From Xiphophorus maculatus (lineage: Eukaryota; Chordata; Actinopteri; Cyprinodontiformes; Poeciliidae): 64,000 nucleotides of DNA. A program made the translations under genes and the position numbers. Positions 1 through 10,393 of the stretch are shown piece after piece. The notes under the pieces were generated by a model. The model had not been told where the DNA came from. It did no database searches and worked only from the letters and a program-made list of their open reading frames with translations. Location of the stretch: assembly GCF_002775205.1 (NCBI RefSeq), contig NC_036448.1, positions 3,870,572 to 3,934,571 on the forward strand. Direction: 5' to 3'. Numbering within the stretch: the stretch's first letter is position 1; every line of letters begins with the position of its first letter.

Positions 1-667
1 TGGGCAGAGCAGCAGCACAAGGATCAGTGACTGGACACTAGCACTTCGGGGACCAGTCCAGATGTCAGTAGGGGCCAGTGTCCCTCTGGCTCTTGGTTTA
101 GATTTGTCAAGCGAATGTTCTCTTTACACAAAACTTGAACTGTCACCAAGACACAAGCCTGCCAGCAGCCAGGAACTTCTTTTACTCTGTCAAAATGCAA
201 CCCTAGCTACTTTTTTGCTATTTTATTTAATGATAGTCCCTAATTACGTTCCCTAAACAACATACAGGTTCAAACTTAAACTGCCACTTTCAATAAACTG
301 CAAAATCATTTGATATAGGCATGGTTGTTTGACAATACTAGGACGAAGATGAATAAGGCCTCTCCTACTGTATATCTTTCTAATGAGTTATGAGGCGAAG
401 CTCTAGCCAGTCTTTGCTGATCAAACATCAATTTGTTGTGACAAAGCGTGAACACCTCTAATAAAGAATAGTTTTCTTTTCAGTTTCCTGCCCTGGAGCA
501 TTTCGGTGAATAACAACACTTACACTAAGTAGAAAATAAACCAACAGAGTTTAGAGAAGTATTTGTTGCTGGTAACAATCAATCTGGGAAGGGTTATGAG
601 GCCAGTGACAAACAATTGTGAATTCTATTCCTGCAAATACCCTCCGAATCAAAGGTTTATTGGAAAG

Positions 668-706
668 ACACACACACACACCCACACACACACACACACA
701 CACACA
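668..706. repeat. (CA)n microsatellite
   Basis: About 39 bases of CA dinucleotides with one CC interruption are seen directly. This tract produces the poly-Thr-His reading frame around it, which is not a gene. Confidence 0.95.
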
Positions 707-2162
707 AAAAGAGCCAACGGTCTCCAGCTGCAGTCGTCAGGGGCAACTGTCCTGAAACTTTTGGAAGAATCTCTGTTCCAACACACCTGAATCAAATCAA
801 TACTTCATTAATGAGAGCGTGAAAAGAACGCCGAGGATGAAATTCAATCATTTGATTCAGTTATTTTTGTGTTACGAAGGTTCAAGGTCCAAATCATCTG
901 TATGTTTACATGTCAAAGCTGCAAAACTTTTATTTAAAAAAAAATTGTTTTTACATATTTACTGAAAGTATCACTAAGTCGTGGCTGTATGGTATAAAAC
1001 AGACAATCTGTGAAAAATGAAGCTCCTCCTCCTTCTCCCAGTGGTAGCTAGATCACAGCCAGGAGGCGGGTCTTAGCGCTGTCAATCACCCATCCATCAG
1101 GTGAATTTTTATGGCTTTCTTGATATTGGTTAAAACCGCAATGGAAACACTCTTTTTTTCGCATCACACAAGTCACTTGCCACAAGGAAGAAGACAAAAG
1201 GAAGCAGTTGGAGGACGACGGCGTGAACAAGCTTATTCACCTGTGATTCTTACTTCACAGAAACACCACAATAGAGAAATTGTTTTTAATGTTGGCGGAA
1301 TATTGACAAAGTTTTACGCACATTTGTAGTGGAGACGCACCTAATGAAGCGTACGCCTTTAAAGAGAATATTTCGACTTTTTATTGTCTCTTCAAATGAT
1401 AATGACAATAATATTCAACTTTTATCCGTGTACATACAAGCTGGTTGCTTGCTAAAAGTTTAGCTAGAAATATTTTAGAGGTGTTTAGGTATTTTAATTA
1501 TTTTTTAAACATAATTAAATCCTACAATGATTGTTAGGGATCAAGCCTGCTTTAGAAGAAGAGTGAGGATTCCAGCTAACTTGAGGTTGACAACATTAGT
1601 TCAATCATAATTACAGTGCTATAACTGATTGTTGTGTTGGTTAGGAGCTAGCTGCCTGCTAACACATTAACTAGAAATGTTATATAAGATGTTAAGATAT
1701 TTCATGTCTTAGTTCAACCATATTTAAAAGTACATGAATTATTGGGCTTCAAAACCGGGCTAGAAAAAGAGAATAAAACGCAAAGAAATGATCTTTTGGA
1801 CACTAAGTCCATTGGAAAAGGAAATGTTTCTTTCCTAACTGTTTCTTTCCTAACTGTTGAATACATTATTAGTTAGCTGCTTGCCAGCATAGTAGATAGA
1901 AATGTCTTAAAAGCTCTTCAGATATTTACTTTCCTAAATTAGAAGTAGATTTTTTTTCGTGGAGGTTAAGTCTAAAAGCTAAAAAGATGAATGAAAACTG
2001 GAACATAATATATCTGGTGAAAAACATTTATCCAATGGCGGCAACCGTTGCGGAAATTATTAGCTAGCCACTAGCTAGCGTGTCAAAAATGATTACAATC
2101 AGTTACTTTTCTGTGATTATTGACAGCCGTGTATATTTTCTATACGACCACGCGGCTGGTAA

Positions 2163-2495
2163 GGCCTCACCCAGAGTTATAGTTTCAGTCGCATCGACTG
2201 GTGTAAAAGAAACGTAGACGCAGAAAGCCTTCATTTAAGAACTGGAAGAGCTATTATTAATTTTTGCCATCAATGTGACGTTTGTGGCCAAGCTGTGGTA
2301 GTGAGGAATAAGCATCTGGAAAGGCATTACAAGCCTTACATGCTAAGTAGCGTTGCCATGTTTTGTTGGCGTTTGGCTGAAGAGCAATCAGTGTTTACAA
2401 GACCCATGAATGACAGCAACCGCATTAAGAGGAAAAGTGTTGTGGTGACTAATTTAGTAAAGAACCTCAAGCTTTGTGAAGATGGAAAGATATGA
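2163..2495 (+). pseudogene. hAT-type transposase N-terminal relic with BED-like zinc finger
   Basis: An open frame of 110 codons runs from just after a stop at 2160-2162 to a TGA at 2493-2495, with no ATG at its beginning. It contains CDVCGQ, nine residues later H-x3-H (HLERHY), preceded by KRNVDAES, and followed about 25 residues later by EEQSVFTRPMNDSN and NLVKNLKLCEDGK. This order (K-R-x-V-D-A-E, CxxC, RHY, QSVFT, then a K-x-x-x-DG block) is that of the N-terminus of ZBED5/GTF2IRD2/EPM2AIP1-like proteins, which derive from hAT transposases. The remainder of a transposase does not follow in frame, so I read it as a decayed transposon or processed copy rather than an active gene. Family placement is from memory of the motif layout. 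Confidence 0.5.
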
Positions 2496-3079
2496 ATGCT
2501 GCTGCAAAGCCGCTTCCTTCGACACTCGAATTATTTGAAAGCATCAGTTTGTTCAGAAGCATTAGTTGCAGACTGAGTCAGATAAGGCCAAGGCCATCTG
2601 ACTAAAGAAAAGCTGCTCCATCCATCACATTTGGCGATTTTGATGATTCTATCTTCAAAAACGTCATCTCGTCTCTTTCAAAACATCAGATATAGAAAGT
2701 AAAAATATTTTTTTACGCTTGATATCAAATAGATGTGCAAAAACTAAAGTACAATTATTGTACATATTTCAATAATAAATGTGTTGTTGGAGATCAGAAT
2801 TGGGCTAAAAATAAGAGTAAACCTTCCTCTGGTATTCCGCTCGATTCTCATCTCCCTACAGTCCAGACTTTCTCCTGTTGAGCTGGATTCATCCGGTACA
2901 ATTTCATCAAAATCAGTAAACAGAAGTTCTGAACGATGACGTTGATTTTCTGCGCCGTTTAAGAATCGTAGTCTGCCTGTAGTTTTAGCGATGGCGGCGG
3001 AGGAAGTGGACTAAACCGATCAGTCGAGTTGACCACACTTCCAAATGTTAAATTCACATCAACAGAAGCCTCGTTCGTG

Positions 3080-3258
3080 CGACAGACTGGCGACCTGTCC
3101 AGGTTGTACCCCGCCTCTCGCCCGCAACGTTAGCTGGAGATATGCACCAGCACCCCTCCCAACCCCACTAGGGACAGGGGTGTTTGGATGGATGGATGGA
3201 TGGATGGATGGATGGATGGATGGATGGATGGATGGATGGATGGATGGATGGATGGATG
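3080..3258 (+). mobile_element. L2-like LINE/SINE 3' tail ending in (TGGA)n
   Basis: The segment resembles the common fish retroposon tail: a 'gcgacctgtccaggttgtac' block, then 'ccccgcctctcgcccg', then 'agctggagatatgcaccagc', then a tetranucleotide tract from 3186 to 3258 (about 18 units of TGGA). The order and the tandem end are typical of the 3' ends of teleost L2-type elements and SINEs that borrow them. The tract encodes the artificial (WMDG)n frames. Only the 3' end is recognised here. Confidence 0.75.
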
Positions 3259-6200
3259 AGCCTCATTCGGCTCAACCACCCCTCTTTGGGGTGGTTGTTT
3301 AGAGCGAAGTCAATTTTTGGTAAGCCTCGTAGCGTCGAACTAGCGCATTACAAACGTCACAGCCAAACATTAGCTATAGGGTGAAATTTAAAACTTCAAC
3401 AGAGTCCACACCTCCAGTAAGCAATCCTTTCTCAACAGCCCAGAGTCACAAAGTGAAGCGTAGAACAAAGGGCTGGTTTTGACCACGTTAGCAAAAAAAG
3501 AAGAATATATTAAAAGTGGAATGGCTATAGTAGATGTTTATATTTCATTTGTGTTTGCAACTTATTCTCATGTACAATGCACAATTAATACTGAGGATTT
3601 TTTTTACTACTTTATAACTAATTGAAAGGATTTATTATTTCAACTGAATGAGTAAAGTAACTAGTAAAAGCATTCAAATAGTGTAATAAGTGAACTGAAC
3701 AGCACAAATCTCTTCCCCCATTTCTTATTCATGCTATGTAATGCAACAGCAGAGCTTTCCTCCACTTTCTAGTGTTCTGTCAGAATCCTTTATGGACACT
3801 CACTTGACAAGTTCAGTCTTTCAAGAACTTGTCTTAGTCTTCTTGGCTTTGCCACCATCAACAATATGAGCTGTTCATCCGGCGGCTCGCCCTGGAGACC
3901 CACGTAGCCTGACCTCATGGAAAAAAAGCTAAGCAGTGAGTGTGTAGGTTGAAGTCTCAGGGAAACCTTTTTTTATAATGAGGTCAGGCTGTTGCTGCGT
4001 GTATGAGTCAAAGCAAACGCACTCAGACAAGTTTATTTCATATTAAAGCAATATAGCTACAATCCCTAAAGGCATTGAATGGAGCAAAAAATAAATAAAT
4101 AAAATTACTCGCTGCCAAATTTAACGGTAGCGGTGGTGATGATGACGATGAGCGCTTGTGACTGTTTTGTCTCCCTCCAAGCCTGCTGCAGCTCCCCGTC
4201 CGGGCACCGGGCAGACAGAGGGAGGAAGGAGCCTCTCCTCTTCCAAGGATGAAGTTTGAGTCAGGTAATTTCATCTGGCACGGAGGGACGGAGGAAACGT
4301 TGCATCATAATGCAACCTGCTGTGTGCTTCGGTAAGCGTGTTCCTCGTTCCACGGAGGGGAACGTGTTCTCAGCCGTGGAGCAGGAGTGCCTTCAAGTGC
4401 CAGAGAGCTGAAATGCAGCAAGTAACTCGTTCGTTCAAAGGCAGGATTCATTGTTGTGTGGCCTGCTGTTCCACACGGATGATTTGTGGATACAGCTTTG
4501 ATTCTTCACACAGAAATTAATTGTTGTTATTTGTTTCACATGAAAGCAAGTGGAAGGAAACCCAAAAATGTTTGATATAGGCAGATTTATTTGACTAATA
4601 ATTTATGGAACTGAGAGCCTTTCTGTTAAATATTATTTTTACTGATTGCAGGTTTTTCAGTTGTCCTTTAGACTGAGTAGCTCCTGTATTGTGCCTGCAA
4701 GTATTTTACATGTTTATGTCTAAATTAGGTGAATTTATGGCCAGATAATGTTTTAAATTTTGGCAGATCACATAAGTATCATTTCTACCTAAAGCGAAAA
4801 ATGAACAGTCAATCCAGGCGATCGGCCTCATGGGTGATCGGTATCGGTAGCACAAAGCCTGATCGGAGCATCCCTAGTTACAATGTAGCAGTTTGATCAC
4901 ATATGGACCAGACTCTAGAGGATTTCTTAAAACATAATAAACACTAAAGCTCTCACACATCAGAAATGCTGCCCATATGCATCAAGAGAGCTCAAAGAGA
5001 GCCGCAACATCCAAGAATAACAGCAATTTTCATGTCACACTATGCTAACTGCACTAATGAGGTTTCACTCACCTCGGCATTTCTGATGCTTGAAACTGGA
5101 ACTTTGACTGATGGTTTCTTTCTGATTATTTTTGCTCATAATAAACTGATAAAGCACTGAAATTCTGGTCCTGTCATTCTTAAATATGCTAATAATAATA
5201 ATAATAAATAAGCGTTTACTTATGGTTACCTTAACAAATTGACTGAGCAAATGACACTTCACACATCAGGAAGTTCACCGGCCCCCCAAAGTGGAAATGA
5301 CATGACATTACGAAGCCAAAAATAATTGAAAACCAAAAGGAAACCAATGAAAATTAACACCTAATGCACAGAAAAACCTCACACACGCGCAGCCTCCAGT
5401 CTGAGGAAGCGACAGAAAGTCTCAGACGCTCAGGGAACCAACACGACGATGGACGACGTTGCTTTGACCTCGCGAAGAACACAGCCATGTATACACATTT
5501 GCAATGAAGCAGCGGCACGCCAACCTTATATATACATGTTGTAAATACAACGTTAGACCACGCCGTCCTGAATCCGGCCTGGCCTCTGTCATGCTGTATA
5601 TTCTTTTTTCTAATACAGACACAGTTTTCTGTGGAAACATCTTCCCTGAATTCACAGTGAGCTCATTTTTACTTCACTTGTGGTGCCTGTCAGGCTAAAA
5701 TAACTGTGTTTATGCTGCTTTTCTTTTTTTTTTTTTTACATTAAAGTATACATGACACAAGTGACAGTATCTCCTAACTTTGAGATGGTACTTAGTGTGA
5801 GGATACACCATCTGTAGCTTAGAACAAACTGAGCAGAAGCTAACTCTTAACTATTAGGTCTTCATTGTCTGCTGCTGTCTGGTGTAGCTTATCAACAATT
5901 GTTCATCAAGTCCTAAACATATAATTTTACAACGTGTAATGGTGTTTGTTTGCTAAGACCTGCAAAAGTTTCCATCAAGCCACCACTAAGGCCTCAAGTT
6001 TCTGTACGCAGGCAAAAGAAGGTTCAATGTCCAAACTTGTTTGTTCTGGATGATTTATTTTCCCATTTCAGCAATTACAGAATTCAAACTTTCCTTTGTT
6101 CTTTCTGCTACCTCTCTTGCTCTGGTAAAAAAAAACCCACAGGCCCCCAAACCCAAATGCCTGCTGGTCCTTCACCTTCACCAGGCCCCTAGACTTATAG

Positions 6201-7099
6201 AAAGTGGGCCGACCCACATTGCTTCCCGTGATTGTTAGAAAATAACAATCAAACGAAAAGTAAATAAAATCAACAATTATTAGCCTACAAATAAACTCTG
6301 TAACTAATACAAAAAATATAAATTTAAGAATAAACTAACAAAATTCAAATGGATAAATGGATGTTTAGTTTCTTAGTTTAATCTTGCGTTCTGTTCGTTG
6401 AACATTCGGGTTTGTTTTCCCTCCTTTTAAGTAAATCGGCTCTCCTGTTAATTAGCTCTCTGTTTCCCTGCTTTCGTTCTGGCACAACTGTTCCACATCT
6501 CCTCTAATTACCTCATCTTGTTCATTTGTCCTTTCCCTCCCCAGCCTCAGTATTTAACCTCCGTGTTTTTGATTGTTCCTCGTTACTCTGCCTGTCGCCC
6601 GTCTGCGTTTCCATTGACCGTAAAACTGTGCAAATTGTGGATAGGGTCATGTCAGCTGGATTAGAGATTCTACCAGATCCCAGTTGGGGCTCAGGCTGGC
6701 CCTCTGCAAAACAGTCATATTACTTCCAGTCAGAGAAGACATTTCTTGGTCAAATTAAAAGATTATTTAAATCTAAATCTGTCAGGGGAATTAATAATTC
6801 TGGGCTTCTTCACCATCTGACATTAAAAGAGGCTGATATTTTCCTGCTGTAAGTCATTAAAATGAACAAGATTTTTATTTTTTATTTTTTTTATCGCTAA
6901 ATGCCAGACTAACGTAAGAGCAAATTTTTTTTTTTTTTAGGAGAAAAATCTTGCTTTATGTCAAACTACTACACCTTTAAACAGTTAACACACTACAGTA
7001 CATCACAACTTGCTACGCTTCTGATAGACGTCATGAAGATTTTCAAATCCTCTGGTTCATCTTAGGAAACCATTTCCAGGATATGCTGCCTTTATCTGT

Positions 7100-7480
7100 T
7101 GAAGCCGTTTTCAAGCTTCCAGCTCACAGAGCAGCCCTTCGCTGCGACTCTCCCGCCGAGCTCCTTCAGACTAGCCAGCAGCAATTAGCAAACACCTGTG
7201 GCGCCGCGCATCAGCTGAGCTCATTATAGGAGCTTCTTCTCAGTGCAGCGCTGGTAGAAACGTTGCCATGTTGGAGCCATGTTGTGATGACTTCCTTTAA
7301 GTGGAGTTTTAGGAAGAGCAGGACTTTCTTAAAGAGACAGAGGCCCAATTGCGAGGCATCTGGGTTTCTATTTTTTAAATGATTGATGTTGATGTAGGCA
7401 TAATTTTTTACAACAGCTGAATGCAACATAGTTACTTGATTGTGCTATAAAATGACTCAATGTGTCTTGAAGATCTCTTT
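7100..7480 (+). repeat. Dispersed repeat, copy 1 (partner at 25280-25680)
   Basis: This segment aligns by eye with 25280-25680 in the same orientation. Shared blocks are 'actagccagcagcaattagc', 'cagctgagctcattata', 'cttctcagtgca', 'agagcagga' and 'ttatttgattgtgctat'-like sequence near the right end. The two copies have drifted by substitutions and small indels, so this is an old interspersed repeat of about 400 bp. No protein is encoded. I cannot name the family. Confidence 0.7.
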
Positions 7481-7859
7481 AAGGACAAAGCAGGAAATAT
7501 TTGTAGCGAACGCAAATCCCTCACCTCAGTGCTACGTTAAATTTATGGGTTTCCTTTTGATGTTATCGATTTTGCCTCAAGTTTCTTGGCGCAGTGTTTC
7601 AGGAAGCCGGAACAAAAACGGCGAGCACTTCAAGCTATTAATAGGGTCTGGTGTCAACGTCTATGGTTTGAAGGTATAAATAAAAACAGACCCCCTAAGA
7701 GCGGGGCCACGAGCGGAAACGCTTTGAAATTTTCATTTCCTGCTCTTTGTAGTTGTACCTGTCGCTCTCCAAAGCCTTTGAAAGCGGCTCTTAAGAGAGA
7801 AACGGCAGACTGTGTGGCCCACTCAGGAGCCACTGGAGAGCCGCGTCTCAGTGTGACAG

Positions 7860-8030
7860 AGGACGCGCGTCACCCAGCTCTGCAGGTGGTCCCTCCGTCC
7901 ACAGAGAGCGCGGCGGCGGCGGCGGCGGCACGCTGCCGGGACTGCACAGCCTCACGACGGGGACCTAAAAAAAACAAACAACGAGCGCTCCTTTGGCAGC
8001 CTTTTTAACAAACGAGCTCACTGCGCAGAC

Positions 8031-8070
<40 letters not shown>

Positions 8071-8260
8071 TGCAGATGCATCGCTCCAACGTCCAAGAGA
8101 AAATGTGCAGCTGTTGTGAAGCTATACGTGTGTATTCTGCAGTGAGAGGATATGAAGACCTTTCATCACCGGCTCTGTGTGGTTTGCGCCTGCGCGGCAG
8201 CGACGGAGACCTGCTGCTGCTGCTGCGCGTTGAATCATGGCGGCAAAACGCAAAGAACTT
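7860..8260. promoter_or_regulatory. GC- and CpG-rich patch with (GGC)n and (CA)n
   Basis: In an otherwise AT-rich region this stretch is locally rich in CG dinucleotides and holds a short GGC run near 7910-7930 and a CA tract at 8034-8067. The frames across it give low-complexity poly-Ala or Arg-rich peptides without homology that I recognise. It could be a promoter or 5' non-coding exon of a gene outside the recognised set, or just a GC-rich repeat. Confidence 0.3.
8034..8067. repeat. (AC)n microsatellite
   Basis: An uninterrupted AC tract of about 34 bases is seen directly, inside the GC-rich patch. Confidence 0.95.
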
Positions 8261-9059
8261 GGCACAATTTTCCCCCCAAACTAACCGACTGAGTTGAGTA
8301 AAGCGGTTGGATGCAGGTAATGTTAGCTAAAAGATAACTAGTTAATAACAATATATCACGTTAAGCTTGTTATCAAGTGGCCTGTAGACTACTGATGTTG
8401 TCTAGATTCATTTTGCGCCCCCAAAATAAGTCGACGCCGCCCCTGTTAAACTCGTCTTTAGCCGGTGTTGGTCCAAACTCCGGTCCGGTTTCTAAATGCA
8501 CGATCTGCGGCGCTGGGGGGAGAACTTTGATCACTGTTTTATGTCTTTTCTTTGATTTTTATTTTTTATTTTTTATTTTTTACTCGTTTTAAACATCCAA
8601 TCAAGTCAAGTCTCCCGCTGCACAGATCTGACGGTGTGCGTCTTCACGCCCCTTTTTCTTCACTAACTTCAACCACACCTAAAACCAGCGTCATGCTTTT
8701 AAACAGTGGAAATACGGAATAATTTAACAGCAACTGTTCTACAAAACAGTTTGATACATTTGCTTCTTTGATGTATTTATTCAGAAGAAAAAGAAAAACA
8801 AACCCATAGTGGTTATGTTACATAATTTTTACATAATAAATGTAGGAATCCTACGGAGCCCCTAAGGGGACATGGAGAGAAAAAAAAAGGAAAGAAATCC
8901 CGACTTATTATCTCGAGATCCCGACTTATTATCCCGACTTATTATCTCGAGATCCCGCGACATTTCTGAAAAATCGCGAGTTACTTTTTTTGGGGGGAAA
9001 GGCATGTTTTTATGCGGTAAACGTGGGGGAGTGCGTCTACATTGATTATGGAGGACGAC

Positions 9060-9350
9060 TTATATCATTTTCTGCGGTCCAGAGATGTCCCAGAGGAGGA
9101 TATCATGCACATGCAATTTAGCGTACATCCATCGGTAACCGTGAAGCTGTCCAGAGGACTGTAGCTGGTTATTAATGAATTCTACCAAAACTGCCAAGTC
9201 GGAAAAGGACTTGCGCCGAATGAGTCCCCGCGCTCTGAAAACTCTCTTCAGATGTCTCTCACTAATACTAAATCCATGTCTGCTGTCAAGCGCTGATTTA
9301 ATGTGTTTATACTCAAGCCCAAGCTCGAAATAAAAATCTATATATCTACC
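9060..9350 (-). pseudogene. Integrase-core-type transposase fragment
   Basis: On the minus strand an open frame reads through about 95 codons before a TAA at 9060-9062. It includes DFYFELGLEYKHIKSAL, then HGFSISERHLKRVFRARGL, then LVEFINNQL, then SGQLHGYRWMYAKL. A helix-turn-helix-like block followed by 'LHGYRWMY.K' is the signature I associate with the region just before the rve/DDE integrase core in fish transposons of the IS3EU/Ginger-like group. The DDE core itself is missing. The match of the pattern is good; the superfamily name is less certain. The plus-strand frame over the same bases is a shadow. Confidence 0.55.
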
Positions 9351-9480
9351 CCCACAGTGATTAGGTCGTTATGTACTGATGTCGGGATCTCGAGATAATA
9401 AGTCGGGATAATAAGTCGGGATCTCGAGATAATAAGTCGGGATTTCTTTCCTTTTTTTTTCTCTCCATGTCCCCTTAGGG

Positions 9481-9705
9481 CAGGGGTGTCAAACTCCAGT
9501 CCTCGAGGGCCACTGTCCTGCAACTTTTAGATGTGCCTCTGCTGCACCACACCTGAATAGAATAATTAGGTCGTTAGCAAGGCTGGGAGAACTGATCTAC
9601 ACAAGGAGGAGGTAATTAAGACATTTCATTTCAGTGTTTTGTAGCTGTGGCACATCTAAAAACTGCAGGACTGTGGCCCTCAAGGACTGGAGTTTGACAC
9701 CTGTG
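9481..9705. mobile_element. hAT MITE copy 1 with perfect 8-bp target duplication
   Basis: A 225-bp element starts with CAGGGGTGTCAAACTCCAGT and ends with GACACCTGTG; its ends are inverted repeats over about 30 bp or more ('aaactccagtcctcgagggcc' against 'ggccctcaaggactggagttt'). It is flanked by CCTTAGGG at 9473-9480 and CCTTAGGG at 9706-9713, an exact 8-bp duplication as made by hAT transposases. It sits inside the right terminal repeat of the 8842-9731 element, so it arrived later. It has no coding capacity. Confidence 0.9.
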
Positions 9706-9784
9706 CCTTAGGGGCTCCATAGAAACCTATGTCTTTCTTAAAGGGTTAAAAAAAAAAAGACCCTGTATGTTGGGTTCTGCAGGG

Positions 9785-10070
9785 GAGTGGTTTTCTTCTT
9801 CTTCTTGTTTAAATTTATTGGCGGTTGGCAAAAAACGTTGGGTGAGCATTACCGCCACCAACTGGTAAGGAGTGTGGACCACATGACAAAACAGGGGAGT
9901 GGTTTTCTTCTTCTTCACAGGGTGGCAGGCTGATGGGATCCAGCTGCTACTCATCACCACCAATCTGCAAGGTCCTTAAAGAGGAACGGCTTCCGGGAAG
10001 CAGATGCCGCCAGTAAGTGGCGGTAATGCTACTAAAAGTTTGTTGCCAATAAATCCAAGAAGAAGAAGCA
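9785..10070. mobile_element. Palindromic MITE-like repeat
   Basis: The left part reads 'cttcttcttcttgtttaaat', 'ttattggcggttggcaaa', 'gcattaccgccacc'. The right part near 10007-10070 reads 'ccgccagtaagtggcggtaa', 'gttgccaataaatccaagaa', 'gaagaag', i.e. roughly the reverse complement. This layout (GAAGAAG ends, TTGCCAA, TGGCGGTAATG) is that of a common vertebrate inverted-repeat element. Related ends appear to flank the (GATA)n tract near 33240 and 33550. Non-coding; the superfamily was not determined. Confidence 0.55.
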
Positions 10071-10170
10071 GATGCCAGATGGTTCTACAGTGGTACTCTC
10101 TAGCTGTCAGTGCTGTATTCCCAGTGTCCTCCTTGTTCTGACTCCTTTTCATCTGTTCCTTCCTCTACAG

Positions 10171-10393
10171 CAGGGATGTCGAACTCCAGTCCTCAAGGGC
10201 CGCTGTCCTGCAACTTTTAGATGTGCCTCTGCTGCACCACACCTGAGTAGAATAATTAGGTCATTAAGACTCTGGAGAACTGATCTACACAAGGAGGAGG
10301 TAATTAAGCCATTTCATTCCAGTGTTTTGTACCTGTGGCACATCTAAAAACTGCAGGACAGCGCCCCTTGAGGACTGGAGTTTGACACCTGTG
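10171..10393. mobile_element. hAT MITE copy 2 with perfect 8-bp target duplication
   Basis: This 223-bp element is a close relative of the one at 9481-9705, in the same orientation. It starts CAGGGATGTCGAACTCCAGT and ends GACACCTGTG. The flanks are CTCTACAG at 10163-10170 and CTCTACAG at 10394-10401, an exact 8-bp duplication. The inner sequence 'gcaacttttagatgtgcctc' is shared exactly with copy 1, so the family moved fairly recently. Confidence 0.9.

Larger units (their letters stand above)
8842..9731 (-). mobile_element. DNA transposon with long terminal inverted repeats and an integrase-type transposase fragment
   Basis: The left end begins near 'taggaatcctacggagcccc' and runs through 'taaggggacatggag', a purine tract and repeats of 'cccgacttattatctcgaga'. 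The right end is its reverse complement: 9376-9480 plus, after a nested insertion, 'ctccatagaaaccta' at 9714-9731. The inverted repeats are over 100 bp each. Between them the minus strand carries a transposase piece (9060-9350). The element is short and lacks most of the enzyme, so it is a non-autonomous or deleted copy. Exact termini and target duplication were not resolved by eye. Confidence 0.75.

Noticed and set aside
3184-3384. (MDGW)n frames
   Set aside because: Translation of the TGGA tandem repeat, not a protein.
7586-8008. 140-codon plus-strand frame
   Set aside because: Runs through GC-rich sequence with poly-Ala from a GGC tract; no domain or family pattern and no splice structure seen.
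9049-9165. Plus-strand frame MEDDLYHFLRSRDVPEED, resembling a short helical domain
   Set aside because: It is the antisense of the longer integrase-type frame on the minus strand, which matches a known family better.
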